Shown piece after piece: positions 35,622-43,720 of a DNA stretch of 64,000 nt; position 1 is the first letter of the stretch; every line of letters begins with the position of its first letter. The position numbers and the translations under genes were made by a program. Under the pieces are notes generated by a model. That model was not told the origin of the DNA and made no database searches. It was given only the letters and a program-made list of their open reading frames with translations. This stretch comes from Pantoea sp. Cy-639 (GTDB taxonomy: Bacteria > Pseudomonadota > Gammaproteobacteria > Pseudomonadales > Pseudomonadaceae). The DNA lies in contig NZ_VWXI01000010.1 in assembly GCF_011752525.1 (NCBI RefSeq), positions 62,001 to 126,000 of the forward strand, in the 5' to 3' direction.

Positions 35622-36005
35622 GTGTTGATCAAAAGGTTGTCGGATCAGACGTTGAGCCATGAATACGGACTGGACGGCGTTCGGACGTTTCCATGGACAA
35701 ACGTGAACGCACCGTTCGGATCGGCGTATTGCATCGTGGCGCCGCACAGCGCCTCACTCGATCACGTTAACCAACCGGCGGATGAGGACGAACTGTTCAT
35801 CGGCATCGAAGGCAAGGCTGTCGTCATCATCGGCGACGAAGAATTCGAAGTCACAAAGGGTGACCAGGTCTTCATTCCGCAAGGCGTGCGTCATTTCGTG
35901 CGCAATGACAGTGACACGCCCTTTCACTTTTATACGATCTGGTGGAATGACGGTGGCGTCGAGTCGTTCACCGACGCACGCAAGTCCTTGGCAATCCATG
36001 ACTGA
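35622..36005 (+). CDS. Single-domain cupin, probable partner of the MetRS-like enzyme
   Basis: 127 residues starting at a GTG (35622) behind GGAGG. It is a one-domain cupin: ligand positions H48, E57 (in the E-x6-G pattern of cupin motif 1) and H91 in PQGVRHFVRN of motif 2 are consistent with a bound metal. Zinc cupins fused to MetRS catalyse the N-N bond rearrangement in known hydrazine synthetases; this free cupin, 3 kb from the MetRS-like gene and upstream of the FAD oxidase, is a good candidate for that role. A generic cupin function cannot be excluded. Confidence 0.8.
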   Translation: MLIKRLSDQTLSHEYGLDGVRTFPWTNVNAPFGSAYCIVAPHSASLDHVNQPADEDELFIGIEGKAVVIIGDEEFEVTKGDQVFIPQGVRHFVRNDSDTPFHFYTIWWNDGGVESFTDARKSLAIHD

Positions 36006-36033
36006 CGTTGCGCCTACCTGCGGAAGATACCCG

Positions 36034-37095
36034 ATGAAGGACGTCATTATTGTAGGCGCAGGCTTGATGGGCTCGGCATTGGCCCATCAGTGCGCTCGCC
36101 TGGGGCTCGACACGATGCTGATAGAAGCCGGCTCGGCAGGTGGCGCAGGGGCCACGGCGCATTCGCGCGGAATCGTGCGCGTCTATGACCCTCATCCCGA
36201 ACTCATGAGCTGGGCAGTCCGCGGTGTGCGTGAGTGGAGCAACTGGACATTGCCCGGCCCTTCGCCGTTCGTGGCGTGCGGCCTGTATTACTGCGTCAGG
36301 CAGGCCAACCGCGAAGCTTCATTGGCCGCGTTGTCCGGGCACGACCATGCGCAGTACCCGATTCATGTACTACCAGCTTCTTCGCCCGCGCTACCTCCTG
36401 AACTCAGGCATCTTGTCGAGGCTGGCGGCATCGTGCTGCATGAACCCTTGGCCGGGTACGTCGATACCCGTCTGGCCGCGCGCCTGTTCGTGCAGTCGGC
36501 GAAAGAGCATGGCGCACAGGTCCTGGAAGGCAGCACTGTGCTGAGGGTGGGTGCCGACCGGGAGTCGGCACAGGTGATGCTCGCGCACGCTACCCTGCGG
36601 GCGCGCCGAGTGGTACTGGCAGCTGGCGCAGCGACCCCATCGCTGGCCCAGGTTCCCGGAATGTACTGCCGGTCGATTCCGCTCAGCAGCGTGCGTAGCC
36701 CAGCCAAGGCCGTACCGGCGCACTGCATCATCGATGAAGTGTCGGGCGGATACATTCGGCCCGATGGCTCGGAATTCCTGTTTGCCGGCGGGGCGCTTCA
36801 GCATGATGCGGCCAGCCACCAGCAACTGTTCTTCGATCTGCCTGGTGCCGGCGCGCGCAACGCCGAGCTTGCGCAACATCTGACCGGTACACAGGCCATG
36901 CAACTGCTGGATACACGCCCTGGCTACGATGGCTATACCCCCGACTTCCTGCCGCACATCGGGCCGAGCCCGGACGATCAGCGGATCGTCTTGGCCACAG
37001 GCTTTTCCGGCCGTGGCGCCAAGTACATTCCGGCCGTGGCAGTCGAGCTGGCGCGGCAGTTGGCGGCAAAGTCGCCAGCGGGGGTGCCGGCATGA
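36034..37095 (+). CDS. FAD-dependent amine/amino-acid oxidase (DAO family)
   Basis: 353 residues from the ATG at 36034 (GGAAG 7 bp upstream); an ATG at 35998 overlapping the cupin stop would add 12 residues. The Rossmann motif is VIIVGAGLMGSALA, with the acidic end IEAG, and the C-terminal FAD-contact block is ATGFSGRGAKYIPAVAVEL, as in D-amino-acid and glycine/sarcosine oxidases. In s56-p1 and triacsin pathways a homologous oxidase cleaves the lysine-hydrazine adduct to free a hydrazino acid plus aminoadipate semialdehyde; position next to the cupin supports the same role here. Confidence 0.85.
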   Translation: MKDVIIVGAGLMGSALAHQCARLGLDTMLIEAGSAGGAGATAHSRGIVRVYDPHPELMSWAVRGVREWSNWTLPGPSPFVACGLYYCVRQANREASLAALSGHDHAQYPIHVLPASSPALPPELRHLVEAGGIVLHEPLAGYVDTRLAARLFVQSAKEHGAQVLEGSTVLRVGADRESAQVMLAHATLRARRVVLAAGAATPSLAQVPGMYCRSIPLSSVRSPAKAVPAHCIIDEVSGGYIRPDGSEFLFAGGALQHDAASHQQLFFDLPGAGARNAELAQHLTGTQAMQLLDTRPGYDGYTPDFLPHIGPSPDDQRIVLATGFSGRGAKYIPAVAVELARQLAAKSPAGVPA

Positions 37096-38003
37096 GCGTT
37101 CGCCTTGCCCTGGTCGCTTGTCTGGACGAGCGACGCTCCGTTCACACCGTCACCTTCAAGCGCGCGGTCGCCTTGTTCGAGCAATGCTGCAGCCAGCGCG
37201 AAGGCGACGTTGTAACGATCAAACTGTTCAATGACAACGCCGATGCCGACACCGCCGCGCAAGTCGCTGCCGACATCGGGAAATGGCGACCGCATGCGGT
37301 AATCGGTCATTTTGCCTCGGCAGCGGCAGCAGCGGCGGCGCCTGCCTATGCCGCGCTGGATATTCCTCTGCTTCTACCGGCGGCAACGGCGCGCCACCTC
37401 ACGCGCAACGCCACCACGTATCGCATCTGCGACCACGACGACACCTACGCGCAGGCGATCGAGCGTTTCTGCCGGCGCCATGACCTGCGGCTCGACGAAA
37501 TCCACCACGACGGCAGCGTTCATGGGCGAAGCGTTGCCGATGCGCTGCGCAACCAGGCAGCGGTAGCGGACCTTGGGCGCCGTTGCATCCTGTTCAGCGG
37601 CAACTTCCGGCGTTCGGTCGAGTTCATGGCCGAGTGCGGTGGCAAGGGGCGGACCTTGCTGTTGACCGACGACGCCCTGGCGCCGGAAATCATCGCTCCG
37701 GCACGCGCTTATGGCGGCGATGTCTTCGTCATCGGCCTGGTCCCCAAGCCCCAAGGCCAGGATGCCGAGGCGCTGCGCAAGGCATATCGAGTGGCATACG
37801 GCGGCGAGCCCGGCTGCTATTTCTGGGAGACCATTGCCGCGATGCAGGTCGCGGTGCAGGCACGCGGTGCCAACCTGCAAGCGAAGGCCTGGAGCACCGT
37901 GCTCGGGGAACTGCGGTTCGATGATGAACGCGAATGCGCTCCTGGCAGCAGTGCGGCGTATCGCGTCACGCCTGCCGGAGCATTCGAGGAGTGCGACCTG
38001 TGA
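37092..38003 (+). CDS. Periplasmic-binding-fold (branched-chain amino acid type) protein without signal peptide
   Basis: 303 residues, ATGA overlap with the oxidase. The pattern VIGHFASAAAAAAAPAYAALDIPLLLPAAT...RICDHDDTYAQAI and the later lobe (YGGDVFVIGLVPKPQGQDAEALRKAYRVAYGGEPGCYFWETIAAMQVAVQA) match the two lobes of LivJ/LivK-type solute-binding proteins. No signal peptide and no lipobox are present, and no ABC permease or ATPase genes are nearby, so it is presumably cytoplasmic. It could bind an intermediate, or act as a sensor or chaperone; the role is unknown. Confidence 0.75.
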   Translation: MSVRLALVACLDERRSVHTVTFKRAVALFEQCCSQREGDVVTIKLFNDNADADTAAQVAADIGKWRPHAVIGHFASAAAAAAAPAYAALDIPLLLPAATARHLTRNATTYRICDHDDTYAQAIERFCRRHDLRLDEIHHDGSVHGRSVADALRNQAAVADLGRRCILFSGNFRRSVEFMAECGGKGRTLLLTDDALAPEIIAPARAYGGDVFVIGLVPKPQGQDAEALRKAYRVAYGGEPGCYFWETIAAMQVAVQARGANLQAKAWSTVLGELRFDDERECAPGSSAAYRVTPAGAFEECDL

Positions 38004-38887
38004 ACCGTCTGCACCCAGAGTTCCGGGCGCTTGCCGCAGTGCGCAAGATCATGGGTGGGGGCCGCCCGGCTGTCAGCGTCATGGAAGACCGTAGCAACGC
38101 ACAACGGTGGATCCAGCGCTTTGCCAGCGGTGAACCGCAGGCCGGCGCGCAAATCGTCAAGGGTGAGCACGCGACGATCATTCACCCGGTCGCCGCTGAT
38201 GGCGAGGCGCAGAAGCCGATCGGTCGGGTGTTCTACATCCACGGTGGGGGGATGGTCTATTACAACAGCGCGATCTTCACACCGCTGCTGCAATTCTGGG
38301 CCAACGCACTAGGAACGCCGATCGAGGCATTCGACTATCAAAAGGCACCGGAGCACACGGTGGAGGCATCCCTCGCGGGCCTGATGCACTCTATCGATGC
38401 CCAATTGGGCGACGACCGCGGACCGATCGTTCTGGCCGGTGATAGCGTCGGTGCGTTGCTTGCCTTGTATATCGCCACACGTCTTCGCCCCGGCCGCTTT
38501 GCCCGCCTGGTACTCATCTATCCGGTACTGGAACTGCAGTCGGAATATCCGTCATACACGGAATTTGGCGAAGGCTTTTTTCTCGATGCGAGCGCGATGC
38601 GCCGTTTCAAGGGGTTCCTGCTGCCTTACTTCCAGGCGCAAGGGTTCGATCCATTCAATCTCAGCGCACAGGAGCGTTGTGCGCTGGCGCACTGCACCTT
38701 GGTCACCGCCGGCTGTGATGTCTTGCGTGACGAAGGGTTGTCGTGGAAGGCCTTGTTGGAGAAGCGCGATGTCGCTATCCGGCATTGCCACTTCGACGAT
38801 CTGCCTCACGACTTTTGCCTGTATACCGGCAAGCTCGATATCGCCAGAACGGCCGTCAAGCGGATTCTGTCAACCCTTGCCAGCTAG
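38000..38887 (+). CDS. Alpha/beta hydrolase of the hormone-sensitive-lipase family
   Basis: 295 residues from a GTG at 38000 that overlaps the previous stop (GTGA). The oxyanion motif HGGG (81-84), the nucleophile elbow GDSVG with Ser149, a CDVLRDEG acid region and a C-terminal LPHDFCLY His are all present, the standard HSL-family triad. In a pathway with a carrier protein it may release or deacylate the product, but this is inference. Confidence 0.85.
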   Translation: MNRLHPEFRALAAVRKIMGGGRPAVSVMEDRSNAQRWIQRFASGEPQAGAQIVKGEHATIIHPVAADGEAQKPIGRVFYIHGGGMVYYNSAIFTPLLQFWANALGTPIEAFDYQKAPEHTVEASLAGLMHSIDAQLGDDRGPIVLAGDSVGALLALYIATRLRPGRFARLVLIYPVLELQSEYPSYTEFGEGFFLDASAMRRFKGFLLPYFQAQGFDPFNLSAQERCALAHCTLVTAGCDVLRDEGLSWKALLEKRDVAIRHCHFDDLPHDFCLYTGKLDIARTAVKRILSTLAS

Positions 38888-38906
38888 GCATACGAGGTAG
38901 AAAGGA

Positions 38907-39287
38907 ATGGGGATGTTTGAGAAGGACCTGGAAAAACATTACCAGTCGATATTGAAGGATATCGTCAACGCCTTCAATACGATGGAATTGTCGGCAATCA
39001 TGGCCTGTTTCACGGACGATGTCGTTGTCCAGTACAACGAACTCAGCGTGAACGGCGCAGATAACCTGCGCGCGTTTCTGCAGGCACGTTACGCCGACTT
39101 GACCGACTACACGCTGGAAAAGAAGTTGCGGGTGTTTTCAGCACATGTGGCGGGCGTGGAAGTGGTTGCCCGCTACACCAGGAAGTCGAGCGGAGAACGC
39201 ATGATTGCCAGGGTGCATGAGTTTCTTGAGTTCGAAGGCCGGCAAATAAAACGCTGGGATTATGTCGGTCATGCCACGGTGGCATGA
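38907..39287 (+). CDS. NTF2-like (SnoaL-type) small protein
   Basis: 126 residues with the cone-fold signature of NTF2-like proteins (FNTMELSAIMACFTDDVVVQYN at the start, and ...RVHEFLEFEGRQIKRWDYVGH at the end). This fold hosts cyclases, isomerases and pure binding proteins, so no reaction is assigned. It starts 19 bp after the hydrolase, with GAAAGGAAT ahead. Confidence 0.75.
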   Translation: MGMFEKDLEKHYQSILKDIVNAFNTMELSAIMACFTDDVVVQYNELSVNGADNLRAFLQARYADLTDYTLEKKLRVFSAHVAGVEVVARYTRKSSGERMIARVHEFLEFEGRQIKRWDYVGHATVA

Positions 39288-39323
39288 CCGCAAGAACAAT
39301 GACTACATGGATGTGAGAACCTT

Positions 39324-40703
39324 ATGCAAACTTACGACATCGTTGGTGTTGGCTTCGGACCAGCAAACATTGCACTGGCCATTGCCCTTGAAGAGTATGA
39401 GTTCCCCGGTTCGCGGCTGTTTCTGGAACGGCGTCCAGGCCCGAGTTGGCAGCCGGAAATGCTGTTGCCGGGTTCGGATATTCAAAACCATCCTTGTCGC
39501 GACCTCGTAACGCCGCGCAACCCACGCAGCCGATACACCTTCATGAACTTTCTGGTCGAAAACCAGCGCCTGTTCGACCACCTGAACCTGGGGTTGGAGT
39601 TTCCGCTGCGTTATGAATATGCCCAATACGTGTCGTGGGTTGCGGATTTCTTTGCCGGCGAAGTGCGCTACGGCACAGCGGTCGAGTCGCTCAGGCTGGA
39701 CCCGCACGACGCCAATCTGTTTATCGTCACGACCGAAGCGGGCGAGTCGATCAGGGCACGCAGCGTGGTCGTGGCGCCTGGCCGTACACCCTTGATCCCA
39801 AGCGTGTTTGCCGAATGCGATCCCGCCAGGGTGTTTCACCTGACGCAGTTCAACCAACGCCTGGAGGCGTTGGCGACAGCGGCGCCTCTGCAGCATATCG
39901 CCGTCATCGGCGGCAGCCAGAGTGCGGCGGAACTGGTGCTGCATCTACGCGACCGCTGCCCGGATGCACAGATCAGCAACGTGATGCGTGCCTATGGCTA
40001 TCGTTTGAAAGACACCAGCCAGTTCAGCGAGCACGTGTATTTCCCAGAGTTTGTCGATTACTACTACAACCTGTCGGGCGACGGGAAGAAGCGCATCAAT
40101 CAACACTTGCACTACACCAATTACTCGTCGGTCGACAAGGATGTGATCACCAGCCTGTACGCCCGGATGTACGAAGACAAACTGCGCCAGGCTGAGCGTA
40201 TCCGCATGGCCTCCTCGAGCGAAATCCTCTCTTGCGGTGTTCAGGGCGCAACGCAAGGGCAGTTGCAGCTTGAGGTCAGGGAAGTGAACACCGGCGCCGT
40301 GGCAAAGATCGAGAACATCGATGCCATCGTATTGGCCACGGGGTTCCGCAACCTGGGCGTCGGCGAAGGCGAGGAGAGTTGCCCAGCGATCCTGCAAGGG
40401 CTGCAAGACCACCTGGCGCACAACCAGAACGGTATCCTGCACATCCAGCGCGACTACAGCTTGTCGGCACGTGAAGGCCATGCTGTGCCGCCGCTCTTCC
40501 TGAACGGGCTTTGCGAGTCTTCGCATGGCTATGGCGATGCGGGTTCGTTCAGTCTGCTGGCATTGAGGGCACGCGATATCTACGAGTCGCTTTCAGACAA
40601 GCTGAACACAGATCAGAACACCAGGACGTCAGCCCAGAAGCAACGCAAGGCGGCATGTCATACCGACCGTGTCGCCGAATTCACAGGAGCCGAAGTGCAA
40701 TGA
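39324..40703 (+). CDS. Flavin N-hydroxylase of lysine/ornithine (SidA/IucD/PvdA family)
   Basis: 459 residues. FAD site GVGFGPANIALA (8-19), NADPH site GGSQSAAE (196-203) and a C-terminal VLATGFRNLG block are the three signatures of omega-amino N-monooxygenases. There is no siderophore NRPS, IucA/IucC or TonB receptor nearby, so siderophore synthesis is unlikely. With the MetRS-like and cupin genes it fits the first step of hydrazine formation, making an N-hydroxylated lysine, ornithine or diaminobutyrate. The stop overlaps the aminotransferase start (ATGA at 40700). Confidence 0.9.
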   Translation: MQTYDIVGVGFGPANIALAIALEEYEFPGSRLFLERRPGPSWQPEMLLPGSDIQNHPCRDLVTPRNPRSRYTFMNFLVENQRLFDHLNLGLEFPLRYEYAQYVSWVADFFAGEVRYGTAVESLRLDPHDANLFIVTTEAGESIRARSVVVAPGRTPLIPSVFAECDPARVFHLTQFNQRLEALATAAPLQHIAVIGGSQSAAELVLHLRDRCPDAQISNVMRAYGYRLKDTSQFSEHVYFPEFVDYYYNLSGDGKKRINQHLHYTNYSSVDKDVITSLYARMYEDKLRQAERIRMASSSEILSCGVQGATQGQLQLEVREVNTGAVAKIENIDAIVLATGFRNLGVGEGEESCPAILQGLQDHLAHNQNGILHIQRDYSLSAREGHAVPPLFLNGLCESSHGYGDAGSFSLLALRARDIYESLSDKLNTDQNTRTSAQKQRKAACHTDRVAEFTGAEVQ

Positions 40704-42022
40704 GTACGATCATGGATGAGCGTGCGGTTTTCACTGATCACGAATCGACAGTGCGGTCATATTGTCGCCGTTTCCCGATGGTGATCGAACGGGCAGCCGG
40801 GAGCTACCTGTATGACACCAACGGCACCCGCTACCTCGACTTTCTGAGCTGCGCCGGCTCGGTGAACTATGGCCATAACCCGCCTCAACTGAAGGCGGCG
40901 CTGCTTGAGTACTTGCAGTCGGACGGCATTCAGGCCGCACTTGATATGCACACGGTGGCCAAGCGCGAATTCATCGACGCGTTCTACCAGATCATCCTCA
41001 AGCCGAGACAGCTGGACTATCGGCTCCAGTTCACTGGGCCGACGGGTACCAGCGTGATCGAGTCGGCTGTGAAACTGGCGCGCAAGGTGACAGGGCGCAG
41101 TAATGTCGTGGCGTTCACCAACGGCTTTCATGGTATGTCCGGCACTTCGCTCGGCCTCACCGGCAATCGCTACCATCGCCAGCAGGTCCAGGACACCCAC
41201 GTGACCAGGATGCCCTACGATGGGTATCTGCCGGGTGAGGTCGACAGCGTTTCCTACCTGCGCAAGCTGCTTGCCGATAGCAGTTCGGGCATCGACCTAC
41301 CGGCAGCGGTAGTGCTCGAGACGGTCCAGGGCGAGGGCGGGATCAATATCGCCTCGGCGCAGTGGCTGCGAGACCTGCGTGCGTTGACCCGCGAGCATGG
41401 CATCTTGCTGATCGTCGACGATATCCAGGCGGGCTGCGGGCGTACGGGGCAGTTCTTCAGTTTCGAATTCGCCGGTATTCAACCTGACCTGGTTTGCCTG
41501 TCGAAATCGCTCAGCGGTTTCGGGTTGCCATTCTCCCTGCTGCTGATCGCTCCGGAGCACGACAAGTGGCAACCGGCCGAAGACAACGGCACGTTCCGCG
41601 GCAACAACCTCGCGTTCGTGTCGGCCACCGCCGCACTTCGGATGTTCTGGTCGGATGAGAAGCTGCAACTGGATATCCAGCGCCGCGAGAAGATGGTGCA
41701 AGGCACGCTGCACCGGTTGGCGGAGCAATTCCCCGGTGTCATCGCCGACGTGCGCGGACGTGGGTTGTTCTACGGCATGGAATGTGTCGACCCGCACATG
41801 GCCGATAGCATCGCGCAGGAATGCCTGCGCCATGCCCTGATCATCGAGCGGTGCGGCGCAGAAGATCAGGTGCTCAAGCTCATGCCGGCGCTGACGATCG
41901 AGGACGCCCTGTTGTCCGCAGGGCTGGAGATCGTCGCCAATGCCGTTGCCACCTGCGTCAAGCAGGCCAGGGCACTGGCTGATGCGCAATGCCACGAGGC
42001 CGAGACGTTCGCGGCGACGTGA
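40700..42022 (+). CDS. EctB-like class III aminotransferase (diaminobutyrate-oxoglutarate type)
   Basis: 440 residues. It follows EctB closely along its length: FLSCAGSVNYGHNPPQLK, FTGPTGTS (phosphate site), FTNGFHGMSGTSLGLTGNR, VIVETVQGEGGIN-like VVLETVQGEGGIN, DDIQAGCGRTG (PLP Asp), and SKSLSGFGLP with the Schiff-base Lys269. No ectA or ectC is present, so ectoine is not made here. Possibilities are synthesis of diaminobutyrate as a building block, or transamination of aminoadipate semialdehyde back to lysine after the oxidase step. Its coupling to the hydroxylase favours a role at the amine substrate. Confidence 0.88.
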   Translation: MSTIMDERAVFTDHESTVRSYCRRFPMVIERAAGSYLYDTNGTRYLDFLSCAGSVNYGHNPPQLKAALLEYLQSDGIQAALDMHTVAKREFIDAFYQIILKPRQLDYRLQFTGPTGTSVIESAVKLARKVTGRSNVVAFTNGFHGMSGTSLGLTGNRYHRQQVQDTHVTRMPYDGYLPGEVDSVSYLRKLLADSSSGIDLPAAVVLETVQGEGGINIASAQWLRDLRALTREHGILLIVDDIQAGCGRTGQFFSFEFAGIQPDLVCLSKSLSGFGLPFSLLLIAPEHDKWQPAEDNGTFRGNNLAFVSATAALRMFWSDEKLQLDIQRREKMVQGTLHRLAEQFPGVIADVRGRGLFYGMECVDPHMADSIAQECLRHALIIERCGAEDQVLKLMPALTIEDALLSAGLEIVANAVATCVKQARALADAQCHEAETFAAT

Positions 42023-42067
42023 TGGGGCAGGGCGAGCAGGGTTTTACTCAGGGAAGGGAGTCATTCA

Positions 42068-43720
42068 ATGGATATTGCAGTCGACACCCGATCGGTGTCC
42101 ATGCCGCCATGGTCGGTCGACCCGGCAGACAAGCCGGGTGCGGCACCCGCCATCGGCGATCTGTTTGTGGCCGCAGCGCTCAGATGGCCGGAGCGCACGG
42201 CAGTGAGCGATGGCGAAAGCAGCTACACCTACGCCGAAATGGAACAGGGGGCGAGGACGGTTGCGCATTGGTTGGCCAGCCAAGGGGTCAGCAGCGGGGA
42301 TCGGGTGGTGGTGCTGACCGAGAAACGGGCGGTCATGCCGATCCTTGCCGTCGCCATCTGGAAGTGCGGGGCCGTCTATGTTCCGCTCGACGCGACCGAG
42401 CCGGCGGCTCGGCTGCGTGCACTGGTCGCCCGGCTGAAGCCGGTCGTCTTGATCAATCTGAGTGCTCAGGATGCGCAGATCTCGTCTGATCGTGTCCTGA
42501 ACGCAACGCAACTGGCCTCGCTGCTGGCGGGGCCCGCGGCAGGCCACGTTACCGTGGCGCACCAGCCAGACCAGGCTGCCTATATCATCTTCGCCTCCAG
42601 TCCCAGTGGAGAGCCTCAAGGGGTCGAAGTCGACGTAGCTGCGCTGTTCACCTACTTCTGCAATCACAACCAGGTGCTTCGCTTCACCTCGGACTCTCGT
42701 GTCCTGAGCCTGTCACCGTTCAACGTCGACGTGTCGCTGGAGGACACGTTGTTGCCCTTGTCGTTGGGGGGGTACGTCTTCCAGTTTCGCAACCTGCCTG
42801 CCGGGGCCGTCATCCGTGCAATGCTCGGGCGCGAACGGATCACCCACCTGGTGGCAGTCTCGATGCTACTTGCCATGATCACCGGCGATGGGCGGCAACT
42901 GACGCGGGCCAAGCTCCCGGATCTGCATACGGTGATGACCGGTGCGCAGGTTTGCGACCCAGCGCTCGTGACAATCTGGCGGGAGCAGCTGCCGCAGACG
43001 CGCTTCCTGCACGCCTTTGGCCCGCCTGAAGCCACCATTTTCAGCGTGAGCCGGGAAATAGTGACGGTGGCCGACAGCCCTCAGGCCGCCAGTGTGATCG
43101 GCCGCCCACTACCGGGTATGGCGGTGAGGCTCGTCAAGGATGGCGAAGCGCTGAGCGAACCGGGTGTCGAGGGTGAGCTGTGGATCGGTGGCCAGCAGGT
43201 GATGCGCCGCTACTTCGACCGGCCGGATGAGACGGCTCGCCAGGTTGTCAGCCTGGCAGGGACCCGATTCTTCCGGACAGGGGATATCTGCAGCTACACC
43301 GCGGACGGCGACCTTGTGTTCCATCGCCACGGTGACGAAGAGATCGTATGGCTGGCCGGTCGTCGCACGCACCTGAGCGAGGTTCGCCATGCTGCCCTGG
43401 GTTGCCCGGGGGTGGAGGGGGTGTTCGCCGGTGTGGTCCGCCGCGCAGCTCGGGACGTCGTCGTCCTCGTCATCCTGTCCCGGCAGCGGCAAGTGATGAC
43501 TCAGGTAGAAACGCACTTGCGCGACGTACTGCCCGGTTACATGCGCCCGGCAGTCTTCGCCTGGTGGCCCGCCGCAACGGCTGAGTCAAGCACACCCGTC
43601 GTCGGACGGGAACTGATCGAGCAGGTCAAAGCCGCCGTCATGCATTCGAACCTTAACCATTTTGAATTTCTGGCAGACGGGACCGTCGAGCCATTAGAAG
43701 AGGTGCAACCATGTCTGTAG
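42068..43720 (+). CDS. Degenerate adenylation-domain homologue (probably inactive)
   Basis: 550 residues, clearly related to the 33.9-kb enzyme along its whole length (shared PWSVDPA/PWSIDPA start, IWKCGAVYVPLD, SLSPF..DVS.EDTLLPLSLG). Key residues are lost: A3 is FASSPSGEPQG instead of FTSGSTGEPKG (no P-loop Gly/Thr pair or Lys), A5 is HAFGPPEAT, A8 has IVWLAGRRT in place of VKINGRRI, and the A10 catalytic Lys is absent (ESSTPVV). Only YRTGD-like FRTGD is normal. The frame is open and full length, so it is under selection as a protein, perhaps as a scaffold or regulatory partner of the active paralogue. It precedes the carrier gene with a 10-bp overlap. Confidence 0.88.
   Translation: MDIAVDTRSVSMPPWSVDPADKPGAAPAIGDLFVAAALRWPERTAVSDGESSYTYAEMEQGARTVAHWLASQGVSSGDRVVVLTEKRAVMPILAVAIWKCGAVYVPLDATEPAARLRALVARLKPVVLINLSAQDAQISSDRVLNATQLASLLAGPAAGHVTVAHQPDQAAYIIFASSPSGEPQGVEVDVAALFTYFCNHNQVLRFTSDSRVLSLSPFNVDVSLEDTLLPLSLGGYVFQFRNLPAGAVIRAMLGRERITHLVAVSMLLAMITGDGRQLTRAKLPDLHTVMTGAQVCDPALVTIWREQLPQTRFLHAFGPPEATIFSVSREIVTVADSPQAASVIGRPLPGMAVRLVKDGEALSEPGVEGELWIGGQQVMRRYFDRPDETARQVVSLAGTRFFRTGDICSYTADGDLVFHRHGDEEIVWLAGRRTHLSEVRHAALGCPGVEGVFAGVVRRAARDVVVLVILSRQRQVMTQVETHLRDVLPGYMRPAVFAWWPAATAESSTPVVGRELIEQVKAAVMHSNLNHFEFLADGTVEPLEEVQPCL

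Noticed and set aside
39324..40703. Siderophore cluster suggested by the SidA-type hydroxylase
   Set aside because: No NRPS modules, IucA/IucC synthetases, TonB receptor or Fur-like box in the cluster; the MetRS-like and cupin genes fit N-N chemistry better.
40700..42022. Ectoine biosynthesis
   Set aside because: EctB-like only; no ectA or ectC nearby.
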